Source of the DNA: Bacillota bacterium | GTDB taxonomy: Bacteria; Bacillota_I; Bacilli_A; Izemoplasmatales; Hujiaoplasmataceae | Assembly (NCBI GenBank): GCA_018818595.1 | Contig: JAHIRM010000013.1 | Coordinates: forward strand, 222,526 to 286,525 | Reading direction: 5' to 3' | Length of the DNA stretch: 64,000 nucleotides | Shown: piece by piece, positions 18,330 to 26,510 of the stretch | Layout: each line of letters begins with the position of its first letter | Numbering within the stretch: the first letter of the stretch is position 1 | Notes under the pieces: generated by a model | Databases searched by the model: none | Told to the model about the DNA's origin: nothing | The model's input: the letters and a program-made list of their open reading frames with translations, nothing else | Program-made: the position numbers and the translations under genes

Positions 18330-18365
18330 AGAAAAACTGATTTGTAATTCAGTTTTTCTTTTTTT
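18330..18365 (+). terminator. terminator of the gcv operon
   Basis: Stem AGAAAAACTGA/TTCAGTTTTTCT followed by a T-run. Confidence 0.8.
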
Positions 18366-18476
18366 AATTGACAAAGGAGTTATTTTCCTATATACTCACC
18401 AAGTAAATCAAATTGAGAATACATGCTTTTATAAAAAAATAAAGCAGAAACGATTTTGATTTTATGAGGAGTTATG

Positions 18477-18896
18477 ATGACAGATAAAGACATAAATGGA
18501 TTAATAGATCATTTAAATAAAAATATCAGTTGCACATCCTCTTCAAAAGAGATGATAAAAAGTATTTTAAATACATTGTATAAAAAATATCAATTTAATA
18601 ATGTTTCATGGGTAATGTATGATGATGAAAAAATTATTGATTATCTGAATGCAGTAGATTACGTGAATCCATTTTCTATCGTTGATGAAATTAGATATTT
18701 TGAAAGAAATCAAGATGTCGAATATAAAAAAGTTCTAATCGACACCAATATTATCTATTTATTTCGAATTAGTGCTAGAAGCATCCTAATTTTAAATTCT
18801 TCAACAGATCAAGACGAAAAAATACTTTATGAACCATTTATCGCTATAATTACTTCATTGTTTTTAGATTGTGATCTTGTTGCTTCTAAAAATTAA
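18477..18896 (+). CDS. small soluble protein, function unknown (possible GAF-like fold)
   Basis: A 139-residue protein without signal peptide or membrane segments. The order of secondary structure (helix, a beta stretch NVSWVMYDD, a helix, then strands KVLIDTNIIYLFRI and SILILNSS, ending with a helix) faintly recalls a GAF sensor domain, but no family motif is seen. The ATG at 18477 is preferred over 18474 because GAGGAG (18466-18471) is then 5 bases away. It is a single-gene unit. Confidence 0.6.
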   Translation: MTDKDINGLIDHLNKNISCTSSSKEMIKSILNTLYKKYQFNNVSWVMYDDEKIIDYLNAVDYVNPFSIVDEIRYFERNQDVEYKKVLIDTNIIYLFRISARSILILNSSTDQDEKILYEPFIAIITSLFLDCDLVASKN

Positions 18897-19004
18897 AAAG
18901 ATGTGTTTGAAAGACAAGTTCTTTTAAAGCACATTCGTTGTGTTTTTCTTCTTAATATACTATAGTTATAATGTATTATTAATAGTTTTATAGGAGGAAT
19001 GATT

Positions 19005-19598
19005 ATGGATTTTTATGAAGCGTTATCAAATAGAAGAAGCATCTATCAATTATCGAATCAATCAATAGTAAGTGACGAGAAAATCGTCAAACTCATAGAA
19101 GCTTGTTTACAATATACCCCATCTGCATTTCATTCACAAAGCCAAAGAGTAGTAGTGTTATTTGATCAATCTCATGCTGATTTATGGGATATTACTTTAA
19201 AGTCTTTAAAAAACATCGTTTTAGCATCAGATTTCTCAGCTACAGAAAGTAAAATGAAGGGTTTTAAAAATGCTCATGGGACGATTCTTTTCTTTGACGA
19301 TCAAGAAACTACACTTGGTTTGATGAAAAAGTTTCCTTTATACGAAAACAATTTTAAACTTTGGTATCAACAACAAAACGGAATGCTTCAAGAAAACGTA
19401 TGGGTTGCTCTGTCTTTAGAAGGACTTGGCGCATCCTTACAACATTACAATGAATTAATTGAAGAAGAAGTAAAACAAGTATTTCATCTTCCAATTCATT
19501 GGCAAATGATTGCTCAAATGCCTTTTGGAGATATTTTAGTTAAACCAGAAGAAAAACCAAACATGCCGTTAAATCAGAGATTAATCGTCTTAAAATAA
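19005..19598 (+). CDS. nitroreductase-like protein (Frm2/Hbn1 type)
   Basis: A 197-residue flavin-fold oxidoreductase. It starts FYEALSNRRSIYQL, with the RRS/R motif that binds FMN phosphate, followed by YTPSAFHSQSQRVVVLF and the later GLGASLQHYN segment. These fit the fatty-acid-repression-mutant subgroup of nitroreductases that act on nitro compounds or quinones with NAD(P)H. The start at 19005 is 6 bases after AGGAGGA. The physiological substrate is unknown. Confidence 0.85.
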   Translation: MDFYEALSNRRSIYQLSNQSIVSDEKIVKLIEACLQYTPSAFHSQSQRVVVLFDQSHADLWDITLKSLKNIVLASDFSATESKMKGFKNAHGTILFFDDQETTLGLMKKFPLYENNFKLWYQQQNGMLQENVWVALSLEGLGASLQHYNELIEEEVKQVFHLPIHWQMIAQMPFGDILVKPEEKPNMPLNQRLIVLK

Positions 19599-19599
19599 G

Positions 19600-19633
19600 A
19601 AAAGAGCGCTAAAGTTACCTTTAGCGCTCTTTT
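19600..19633. terminator. bidirectional intrinsic terminator
   Basis: Perfect 15-bp stem AAAAGAGCGCTAAAG and complement, 4-base loop, between the converging nitroreductase and ispG genes. Confidence 0.9.
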
Positions 19634-20682
19634 TAATAGTTGATAATTGCTTCTTTTAATGCTTCAATTAATTGTTCTTGTTTTACTTTCTTTACTTTAA
19701 TACCATCAATATAGAGTATTGCTTCTTTTAATCCACCTGCAATGGCGATATTAGCCTCTCTTGCTTCTCCTGGTCCATTTACTGCACAACCCATAATCGC
19801 AACGGTTATCTCTTTGTTGATCGTTGTCAGGAATGCTTCAATTTCATTTGCGATAGGAATCATATCATATTGAATTCTTCCACAAGTAGGACAACTAATT
19901 AATTTTGGCTTTCGATATAAATTGAAATTAGATAAGATTTCTTTTGCGACTTTAATCTCTTCTTCAGGAGAGGCCGTTAGTGAGACACGAATGGTAGAAC
20001 CAATGCCTTCACTTAATAATATTCCAAGACCAACGGAAGAACGAATGGTTCCAGAAAAAATGGTGCCCGCTTCCGTGATTCCAAGATGAAGAGGATAAGG
20101 AAATATTTGAGAGGCCATACGATTTGCTTGAATCGTATCTTCCATGTTTGTTGATTTTAAAGATAGTACGATATCAAAAAAACCTAATCTTTCGAGAAGT
20201 GAAATGTGGTATTTTGCTGATTCAATCATCGCTTCAGGAGAAGCAGACCCATATTTATCTAAAATATGTTTTTCAATGGAACCTGAGTTTATACCGATGC
20301 GAATAGGAATGTTTTTTTGAAGGCATTTATCAACAACCAGTTTTACGAGTTCATCACTGCCGATGTTCCCTGGATTAATTCTGATTTTATCGATTCCTTG
20401 GTTAACTGCTTCAATGGCTAACAAATAATTATAATGAATATCTGCAACAAGTGGAATATGCGTAAAACGCTTAATAAACCCAATGGCTTTTGCATCTTCT
20501 AAATCAAGAATGGCTAAACGAACCATTTCACAGCCAACGCTTTCTAAAGCTTGGATTTGTTTAATGGTTGAGGCGGTATCTTTTGTTAACGTAGTTGTCA
20601 TGCTTTGAATGATGACTTGATTTGATCCTCCTATTGAAAGAGCACCAACACTTATTTTTTTTACTTCATGCCTTTTATACAT
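19633..20682 (-). CDS. ispG: 4-hydroxy-3-methylbut-2-enyl diphosphate synthase
   Basis: A 349-residue Fe-S enzyme of the MEP isoprenoid pathway that reductively converts methylerythritol cyclodiphosphate to HMBPP. Conserved features: GGSNQVIIQSMTTT at the N-terminus, LVADIHYNYLLAI, RINPGNIG, and the 4Fe-4S cysteines in CPTCGR and in MGCAVNGPGEA. The length is normal for the short bacterial form. The start at 20682 follows AGGTGA; GTG at 20691 lies within that site. It shows that the organism makes isoprenoids by the MEP route. It is transcribed alone. Confidence 0.95.
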   Translation of the reverse strand: MYKRHEVKKISVGALSIGGSNQVIIQSMTTTLTKDTASTIKQIQALESVGCEMVRLAILDLEDAKAIGFIKRFTHIPLVADIHYNYLLAIEAVNQGIDKIRINPGNIGSDELVKLVVDKCLQKNIPIRIGINSGSIEKHILDKYGSASPEAMIESAKYHISLLERLGFFDIVLSLKSTNMEDTIQANRMASQIFPYPLHLGITEAGTIFSGTIRSSVGLGILLSEGIGSTIRVSLTASPEEEIKVAKEILSNFNLYRKPKLISCPTCGRIQYDMIPIANEIEAFLTTINKEITVAIMGCAVNGPGEAREANIAIAGGLKEAILYIDGIKVKKVKQEQLIEALKEAIINY

Positions 20683-20893
20683 TTGCTTCACCTACGTCTA
20701 TTATACTCTATCAAAAAAAGAATTGAATATCTTTTTTGAATTTATAATAATTCAAAATAAAACATTTATCGTTTCAATTTGGTTTGTGATATTTAAAATC
20801 AAACATAATTATGATAAACTACGAGTAAGAAAAAGATATCAATTAGTAATTGAAGACGTTTAATATAAAAGAAAATAAAAAAAGGAGTATACT

Positions 20894-21448
20894 ATGATAC
20901 ATACTTTAAAAAAAATAGCCATGATTTTAAACGCAGAATGTGTTACTTGGGGACTTGGAGGATCGACTCTTTTATATCACTATGGGTTAGTTGAAAAGCC
21001 ACGTGATTTAGATATTATCATTGAAACAAAGTCCGTAAAGCAAGTAGAAAGATTGCTCTTACTTATTGGGTATAAAATGACTCCTCTTAGAAACGATGTT
21101 TATTCTACAGAAGTATTTATGGAGTTTGTAGTCGATGATGTCGATGTAGATATCATGGCAGGCTTTTCAATTTCCAAAGGGGCATTTACATATGTGTATG
21201 ATTTTAATGCTTCCTCTGTTTCGAATTATATGGTAATTGAAAATGAAGATGTTCCTTTAACTTCGTTAGAAGATTGGTATATTCTCTATCAAATGATGCC
21301 AGATCGTAGCGATAAAGTACAATTAATTGAAAAGTACTTCCTTGAAAACGGAATTGAACATTTGCATTATTTATATGAAGCTTTGTTAAAACCTTTGCCA
21401 ATGGAGATTAAAGAATCGGTTTTACAATTGATTAAAAAAGCAAAATAG
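20894..21448 (+). CDS. nucleotidyltransferase-fold protein
   Basis: A 184-residue protein with the minimal nucleotidyltransferase signature: GLGGSTLLYHYGL (helix with GG/S) and then RDLDIII, the D-x-D metal site, followed by a later acidic strand (DVDVDIM). This resembles the group that includes AbiEii-like and aminoglycoside-type transferases, but no antitoxin or kinase partner is beside it. AAAGGAGTATACT precedes the ATG. The 200 bases upstream hold only AT-rich promoter-like sequence. Confidence 0.7.
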   Translation: MIHTLKKIAMILNAECVTWGLGGSTLLYHYGLVEKPRDLDIIIETKSVKQVERLLLLIGYKMTPLRNDVYSTEVFMEFVVDDVDVDIMAGFSISKGAFTYVYDFNASSVSNYMVIENEDVPLTSLEDWYILYQMMPDRSDKVQLIEKYFLENGIEHLHYLYEALLKPLPMEIKESVLQLIKKAK

Positions 21449-21473
21449 GATGAATTTTCATCCTATTTTTTTT
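21446..21473. terminator. bidirectional intrinsic terminator
   Basis: Perfect 9-bp stem TAGGATGAA/TTCATCCTA with a 2-base loop and a T-run; it lies between converging genes. Confidence 0.75.
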
Positions 21474-22116
21474 AGATATCTAAAAAGTCATATTTTAACT
21501 CTAGTTTTCTAAAAATTGTTACAATTAGAAAACTAAAAATCAAATAAAAGATGGCAGCTAGTATAAAAGGTGAAATCGTAAAATCTCTTGAAACAATTTC
21601 TTTTACATTTCTTAAAAGATCAGATAAGGCAATCACGCTTACTAAAGCAGTATCCTTTATCAATGTAATGACTTCATTGGTAATGGAAGGAATTTCTTTT
21701 CGAATCGCTTGTGGTAAAATAATAAAACGATATAATTGGAAATTACTTGCACCTTCAACCCGAGAAGCTTCAAATTGCTCTTTTGAGATGCTTTCAATTC
21801 CTGCTCGAACAATTTCTGTAAAATAAGCAGAATAATTGAGAATAAATCCAATGTATGCCACCATCATTCTATCTACACTAATGCCTAATGCGGGCAGCCC
21901 ATACATGAAAAAGAATAATTGAAGCATTAAAGGAGTTCCTCGAAATAACCAAGTATAAAAAGAGATTCCTTTTTGAATGAGTTTGCCTCTTGATTTATAT
22001 AATACCCCAATCAAGATACCAAAAGGTAACGACAGACAAAGTGTAACAGTAAAAATTTTAATTGAAACCAATGCACCATCCGCTAAATATTTGATTGTGT
22101 CAATTAAATAAATCAT
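21472..22116 (-). CDS. polar amino-acid ABC transporter permease
   Basis: A 214-residue inner-membrane permease of the His/Glu/Gln/Arg (HisMQ) type with about five membrane segments. The EAA loop that docks the ATPase is present (EASRVEGASNFQLYRFIILP), as is the N-terminal TLCLSLPFGILIG stretch. It overlaps the binding-protein gene by 4 bases (ATGA). No ATP-binding subunit is encoded in this operon, so it must borrow one, for example the homologue at 31156-31908. Confidence 0.88.
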   Translation of the reverse strand: MIYLIDTIKYLADGALVSIKIFTVTLCLSLPFGILIGVLYKSRGKLIQKGISFYTWLFRGTPLMLQLFFFMYGLPALGISVDRMMVAYIGFILNYSAYFTEIVRAGIESISKEQFEASRVEGASNFQLYRFIILPQAIRKEIPSITNEVITLIKDTALVSVIALSDLLRNVKEIVSRDFTISPFILAAIFYLIFSFLIVTIFRKLELKYDFLDI

Positions 22117-22910
22117 TCTCTATTTAAAAAAACATCCTCATCAAACCATTTTACAGAGATTTCAGCAGTGGTGCCATCTAGAATCATCTCGAGTAAAACT
22201 TGATTTACCATATCTCTAAAATCAGTATCTTCCAAACGAAAACCAATTCCGTATTCTTCCGTTCCAAAATTTTCAAGACAAATTTTATAAGTGTCATCTA
22301 CTTGACTTAACATGTATCGTCCCATGATTTCATCGATTACAACTGCATCAATTGTTCCATTCTTTAAATCCAATAATGCAAAATTAAATGTATCATATTT
22401 TACGAATTCTCCAAGAGAAGAATAAATATCATTTCCCACAACCGCTTCTTCAGAGGCACTACTGATTTGAACCCCCACAGAGAGCCCTTCTAGATCAGAA
22501 ATTTGATCGACAGAAGAATCACTATTTACAATAATAATTTGACTATTAGCAAGGTAAGGTTCAGAAAACGACATCTCAAGTAATCTCGAATCAGTAATCG
22601 TTAGACCATTCCAAATCATGTCAATTGTTTTGCTATTTAATTCTAATACTTTTGAATCCCAGTCGATGGATTGAAATACAACTTCAATTCCAAGCCTTAA
22701 GGCAACTTCTTTTGCTAAATCAACATCAAATCCTACAAGGTCTCCGTTGTCGTCTCTAAAGCCCATTGGCGCAAATGTATCATCAAGCCCTAACACAAAA
22801 TATCCTTTTTCTTCAATTTGCTCCCACGTAGAACTTGTTTGTTCTTGAGCGCATCCTATAACTAATAAACTCAGTAAAACAGTAAAAAATAATGCAGTAA
22901 TTTTTTTCAT
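22113..22910 (-). CDS. amino-acid ABC transporter substrate-binding lipoprotein
   Basis: A 265-residue lipoprotein (signal ending VIGC, Cys at residue 20) of the SBP family 3. It contains FVLGLDDTFAPMGFRDDNGDLVGFDVDLA, the usual opening of this fold with the residues that bind the amino-acid alpha groups. The start at 22910 follows GAGGTGA by 5 bases. A sigma-A promoter with a large inverted repeat around the -35 lies upstream (22930-22974), so expression is probably controlled by a repressor. The amino acid bound is not determined. Confidence 0.88.
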   Translation of the reverse strand: MKKITALFFTVLLSLLVIGCAQEQTSSTWEQIEEKGYFVLGLDDTFAPMGFRDDNGDLVGFDVDLAKEVALRLGIEVVFQSIDWDSKVLELNSKTIDMIWNGLTITDSRLLEMSFSEPYLANSQIIIVNSDSSVDQISDLEGLSVGVQISSASEEAVVGNDIYSSLGEFVKYDTFNFALLDLKNGTIDAVVIDEIMGRYMLSQVDDTYKICLENFGTEEYGIGFRLEDTDFRDMVNQVLLEMILDGTTAEISVKWFDEDVFLNRE

Positions 22911-22929
22911 ATAATTCACCTCGGACTAC

Positions 22930-22974
22930 ATTATACACAAACACTTTAGCGTTGTAAAGCGCTAAAGTGTTTGT
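22930..22974 (-). promoter_or_regulatory. promoter with 15-bp inverted repeat centred on the -35
   Basis: Minus strand TTTACA (22958-22953), 17 bases, TATAAT (22935-22930). Two perfect 15-base arms (ACAAACACTTTAGCG at 22937-22951 and its complement at 22960-22974) flank the -35, which falls exactly in the 8-base centre. No T-run follows on the minus strand, so this is more like an operator than a terminator. Confidence 0.65.
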
Positions 22975-22981
22975 TTCATAA

Positions 22982-23021
22982 TGAAAACGGTTTCCAAGAA
23001 TTTACTCTTTGAAAAACCGTT
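22982..23021 (-). terminator. terminator of the nagA-yerC operon
   Basis: AACGGTTT/AAACCGTT stem with a 20-base loop, followed on the minus strand by TTTTC; it lies just after the yerC stop. Confidence 0.5.
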
Positions 23022-23040
23022 GGTTTATATAAAAATTTGA

Positions 23041-23343
23041 TTATTCCTTTTTCGTTTTCATTCGATCTAAGACCAAAGAATATCCATTTGCACCATATTG
23101 CAGCGATTTATTTATTCGACTGATGGTCGCAGTAGAAGCGCCAGTTTCTCGAGATATGATTTGATAAGAGGTTTTACAATCTAACAAAGATGCCACTTTA
23201 AATCTCAATGCCATTTCTTTAATTTCTTGGATAGTGGATAAGTCTTCAAAGAAGCGATGACATTCTTCTTGCGTCTGAAGTTCTAAAATGGCTTCAAATA
23301 GAAAATCAATATTATCGTTTGCATATTTTGATTTATAAGTCAT
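23041..23343 (-). CDS. yerC: YerC/YecD family TrpR-like DNA-binding protein
   Basis: A 100-residue helical protein of the TrpR-related YerC family: FFEDLSTIQEIKEMALRFKVASLL, then a helix-turn-helix (SYQIISRETGASTATISRINKSLQYG). Family members probably bind DNA as dimers, but the ligand and targets are not established. The gene follows nagA by 28 bases on the same strand. It is also immediately upstream of the amino-acid ABC operon whose promoter holds a large palindrome (22937-22974), so that palindrome is an attractive but unproven target. Confidence 0.85.
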   Translation of the reverse strand: MTYKSKYANDNIDFLFEAILELQTQEECHRFFEDLSTIQEIKEMALRFKVASLLDCKTSYQIISRETGASTATISRINKSLQYGANGYSLVLDRMKTKKE

Positions 23344-23371
23344 GAAGAAACACCTCTTTTGTCTATTTCAT

Positions 23372-24505
23372 TTAAAAGATTTTAATTCCTTCTAAATATA
23401 CACTTGTAATCTCTGAATTCTTTAATAAAATAAAATTAGCTTTTTTTGAAACTTCTAATGAACCGATATCATTAAATAAATGCAAAAAAGAAGCTGGATT
23501 TTTGGAAAATAATTCAATGGCTTTTTCGAAAGGAGTGTTTGTATAAGAAACAAAGTTTTGTAAAGCAAGAAGAGGTGTTAAGGTAGAACCAGCTCTTACA
23601 CTGCTTTTTTTCAATCGAGATACTCCATTTTTAACAGAAATAGCAGTTTTTCCTAAAAAGTAGTCACCATCTTTCGCTCCAGTTGCCATGATGGAATCAG
23701 TCACCAAGATTGCTTTAGATAAACCTTTTAGTTTTACTAGTAAATTAACGGTATCTTTATGAAGATGTAATCCATCACAAATCATTTCGTAATAGATATC
23801 ATTTGTTAATAAAGAATTAATAATACCAGGATGATGATGATCAAAAGGTTTCATAGCGTTAAAACTGTGAGTAAAGCTTTCTGCTCCGTTTTGTATGGCT
23901 TTTTCGGTTTCTTCCATACTTGCACCACTATGCCCTAAAGAAACACATACATTGTGAGCTTTAAGGTATTTAATAAGAGAATTTGCTCCTGTTATCTCAG
24001 GAGATAGAGTAACGAGAGTTATTAATCCTTTTGCAGCTTCTTGAAATTTCTTAAACAAATCAGTCGAAGCATTTTGTAAGTATTCTTCTGACATAGCTCC
24101 TTTGTAAAGAGGTGCTAAGAAAGGGCCTTCTAAGTGAATTCCTTTGATTTGTGGGAATTCACTTTGTAATGTAGCAATTTTTTCAAGTTGTAAAATCAAG
24201 GTTGGCACATCATCTGAAAGTAATGTGGGAAGAACGCTTGTCACACCATTTTTAAGATAAAACTTCATAATGATTTTCATTTCATCAAAAGACGCCATAT
24301 TAAAATCATAACCCATGGCACCATGGGTGTGAATATCAAAAAAACCAGGAATTACATGAACTCCATCGATTGAAACAACAGAAGAAGTTTCGTCTTGAAT
24401 CATTGAATCCATTTTTACAATCAGATCATCTTCAACTAAAAAATCCATTTTCGTCCATTGACCGTTTTGTGAAAGCATTCCGTTCTTATAAATAGTTTTC
24501 ATCAT
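23372..24505 (-). CDS. nagA: N-acetylglucosamine-6-phosphate deacetylase
   Basis: A 377-residue amidohydrolase-fold enzyme that removes acetate from GlcNAc-6-phosphate, feeding amino sugars to glycolysis or wall synthesis. Metal and substrate motifs are intact: GFFDIHTHGAMGYDF, HLEGPFLAPLYKGAM, SLGHSGAS, THSFNAM, CDGLHLH and the catalytic Asp in LVTDSIMATGA. The length is normal. No nagB or GlcNAc PTS gene is adjacent. It is followed by yerC in a probable two-gene operon. Confidence 0.93.
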   Translation of the reverse strand: MMKTIYKNGMLSQNGQWTKMDFLVEDDLIVKMDSMIQDETSSVVSIDGVHVIPGFFDIHTHGAMGYDFNMASFDEMKIIMKFYLKNGVTSVLPTLLSDDVPTLILQLEKIATLQSEFPQIKGIHLEGPFLAPLYKGAMSEEYLQNASTDLFKKFQEAAKGLITLVTLSPEITGANSLIKYLKAHNVCVSLGHSGASMEETEKAIQNGAESFTHSFNAMKPFDHHHPGIINSLLTNDIYYEMICDGLHLHKDTVNLLVKLKGLSKAILVTDSIMATGAKDGDYFLGKTAISVKNGVSRLKKSSVRAGSTLTPLLALQNFVSYTNTPFEKAIELFSKNPASFLHLFNDIGSLEVSKKANFILLKNSEITSVYLEGIKIF

Positions 24506-24555
24506 GAAACCATCCTTCTTATTATATCTATACCGAAACTTCTTTCACTTAAAAG

Positions 24556-24579
24556 AGCTTACAAAAATGTAAGTTTTTT
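24556..24579. terminator. short hairpin between nagA and the upstream gene
   Basis: CTTACA/TGTAAG stem with an A4 loop and a T-run on the plus strand. On the minus strand, where a terminator is needed for the 24608 gene, only CTCTTTT follows, so its efficiency is doubtful. Confidence 0.35.
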
Positions 24580-24607
24580 AATGATAATTGACAAATAAGT
24601 CATTCAA

Positions 24608-25033
24608 TCAAATGAGTTCTTTGATTTTTTGTAATATCTCATCTACAATTGGAAGATTCTTCTTAAGCAAAAAAGTGTTTATTTCGCCAATTACTTTGTT
24701 AGAACCATCATAAAAAACGAGTGAATTCACATCTTGATTTTGAACAACTTTGCTTTCTAAAGCGACGTTTCTTACGATTTCTAAATGAATAATTGTTTGT
24801 TGGATAAGGCGAACATAAACCGTTTTTGAACGAGAATCAATTTTAACAAAAGAGAAAAAGATAATGGAAGTATAAATTCCACAAAGGACAATTGAAAAAA
24901 GAAAAAAGCCGATTAAGTAGCCTAGTTCAATAGGCTTGGTGTAAAGGGTAAGAACATTTATGCAAAGAAACAAAAAGTCAATAAACACACAAGTGATTTT
25001 CTGAGGAGTAGTGGTTAAAGAATATTTTTCCAT
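24608..25033 (-). CDS. two-helix membrane protein, function unknown
   Basis: A 141-residue protein with two hydrophobic segments near the N-terminus (about residues 14-32 and 38-62), then a soluble tail of alternating strands (SKTVYVRLIQQTIIHLEIVRNVALES) with a PH-like look. I do not recognise the family. The start at 25033 is preferred because GGGATGA lies upstream; an in-frame ATG at 25042 is possible. It is a single gene between nagA and a divergent PadR gene. Confidence 0.55.
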   Translation of the reverse strand: MEKYSLTTTPQKITCVFIDFLFLCINVLTLYTKPIELGYLIGFFLFSIVLCGIYTSIIFFSFVKIDSRSKTVYVRLIQQTIIHLEIVRNVALESKVVQNQDVNSLVFYDGSNKVIGEINTFLLKKNLPIVDEILQKIKELI

Positions 25034-25140
25034 AATTATCATCCCTTTTTGAGATTATAGTTTATTATACCTCTTAATGAAATGTAAATCTATTGGTTAT
25101 GCAAAATTGATTAATTTGCAACATAATGTTTCATAAACGG

Positions 25141-25189
25141 TTGACATCGGTATATAATTTGATATTATATAGGTATACGATATATCGTA
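25141..25189 (+). promoter_or_regulatory. PadR promoter with 14-bp palindromic operator candidate
   Basis: TTGACA at 25141-25146 and TATTAT at 25163-25168 form the promoter. A perfect palindrome TACGATATATCGTA (25176-25189) covers the expected transcription start, 24 bases before the padR start codon. This is consistent with autorepression. Confidence 0.6.
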
Positions 25190-25212
25190 ACGCGTTATAA
25201 AAAGAGGATATT

Positions 25213-25527
25213 ATGAACGAAAAAATTACTTTATCGGAAGCAACTTATTACATCTTACTAAGCCTTAAAACGCCACTTCATGGATATGGAATTCTTAAGA
25301 AAGTAAAACTTTTGACAAATAATAGATTAATTCTTTCAAGTGGAACGCTATATGGAGCTATTACTTCTTTGCAAAAAAATAACTTTATTGAATTATTTAG
25401 TAAAGAACAAGGGAAAAAAGGGAAAAAGAATTATGTCATGACTCCTTTGGGATTTGAAGTATTAAAAAGTGAAATCAATCGTTTTAAAGAGATGGCAGAA
25501 AATGGAAGAAGTGAGATTTCAAAATAA
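25213..25527 (+). CDS. PadR family transcriptional regulator
   Basis: A 104-residue winged-helix regulator. It shows the PadR pattern EATYYILLSLKTPLHGYGILKKV, the recognition region SSGTLYGAITSLQKNNFIEL and a wing GKKGKKNYVMTPLG. It is the short form (PadR_2-like), lacking the long C-terminal dimer helix. No efflux or membrane target gene is in its operon. A palindrome over its own promoter suggests self-control. The start follows AAGAGGA. Confidence 0.88.
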   Translation: MNEKITLSEATYYILLSLKTPLHGYGILKKVKLLTNNRLILSSGTLYGAITSLQKNNFIELFSKEQGKKGKKNYVMTPLGFEVLKSEINRFKEMAENGRSEISK

Positions 25528-25556
25528 AAAAAAGCATCTGATTAGATGCTTTTAAG
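25528..25556. terminator. bidirectional intrinsic terminator
   Basis: Perfect 10-bp stem AAAAGCATCT/AGATGCTTTT with a GATT loop, between converging padR and manA. Confidence 0.85.
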
Positions 25557-25557
25557 A

Positions 25558-26436
25558 TTATTTTAGATGAATAAGGCCAATTTGCAAATGAGCAGAAAAG
25601 GAAATGTCTAACTCATCACTTGTTATAAAACCAAAGTCACCTTTTTTAATAGGTTCATTTTGAAGAAAGCCATTTCCATTCAAACAAACAAAAAAACTGC
25701 CATATTCGTTATTTTTGATGGTTAATGAAGAGTCAATATCTAACACGTTAAAATCAAATGAATTAGAATCGATACTTCTTTTGATTCCTGAATCGGGAAT
25801 TTTTGTCACACTGATAGCTTTTTCTACATGTAAATCTCGTTTTTTATTGTGATAAAGACGATCATAATCATAAAATCGATAAGTGATATCGCTTGATTGT
25901 TGAACTTCTAATAATAAAGTTCCTCGAAGAATGGCGTGTAAAGTTCCAGCTTCGATATAGAAAAAGTCACCTTTTTTAATTTCGATGGAACGAATCAAAT
26001 GATGAAAATCTTGACGTTCTAAATAAGTTAAGAATTCAGCTTTGGTTTTTGCATTATGACCTATAATGATTTCGTTATGTGGCAAGGTATCGATGATATA
26101 CCAACACTCGTTTTTACCACTTGAATGTTCTTTCTTTGCTTGTTTATCGTTTGGATGAACTTGAATGCTTAAATCATCTGAAGCGTCAATAATCTTAACT
26201 AAAATCGGGAAATCTTTGCTTGGATGATTTCCAAAAAGTGATTTATGATTTTCCCAAATTTCTTTTAGAGTCTTGCCGGAATATTCTCCGTTTTTGATGG
26301 TACTCATTCCATTAGGATGAGCACAAATCCCCCAGCATTCACCTGTATGTTCAGAAGTTGGATAATGAAATGTAGTTTTAAGTAGGTTTCCACCCCAGAT
26401 TGTTTCTTTAAATATTGGGTTAAAAAATAGAACCAT
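25558..26436 (-). CDS. manA: mannose-6-phosphate isomerase, class I
   Basis: A 292-residue cupin-fold zinc enzyme that interconverts mannose-6-phosphate and fructose-6-phosphate. It contains KETIWGGNLL, the zinc-site stretch LSIQVHPND with a following NECWYII, and YIEAGTLHAI carrying the second metal histidine. The short length fits the Firmicutes type. The start at 26436 follows GAGGTGA; upstream in-frame ATGs (26481) have no RBS. No mannose transporter is adjacent. Confidence 0.93.
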   Translation of the reverse strand: MVLFFNPIFKETIWGGNLLKTTFHYPTSEHTGECWGICAHPNGMSTIKNGEYSGKTLKEIWENHKSLFGNHPSKDFPILVKIIDASDDLSIQVHPNDKQAKKEHSSGKNECWYIIDTLPHNEIIIGHNAKTKAEFLTYLERQDFHHLIRSIEIKKGDFFYIEAGTLHAILRGTLLLEVQQSSDITYRFYDYDRLYHNKKRDLHVEKAISVTKIPDSGIKRSIDSNSFDFNVLDIDSSLTIKNNEYGSFFVCLNGNGFLQNEPIKKGDFGFITSDELDISFSAHLQIGLIHLK

Positions 26437-26510
26437 CCTTATCACCTCTATCATTATTATATCATATTTTAAAAAACTCATTCCTTAAAAATGAAAAGGA
26501 GAATAAGATT

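Noticed and set aside
19600..22974. Common CGCTAAAG/CTTTAGCG half-sites at 19604 and 22942 as one operator family
   Set aside because: The first is part of a perfect intrinsic terminator with T-runs; the shared eight bases are probably chance.
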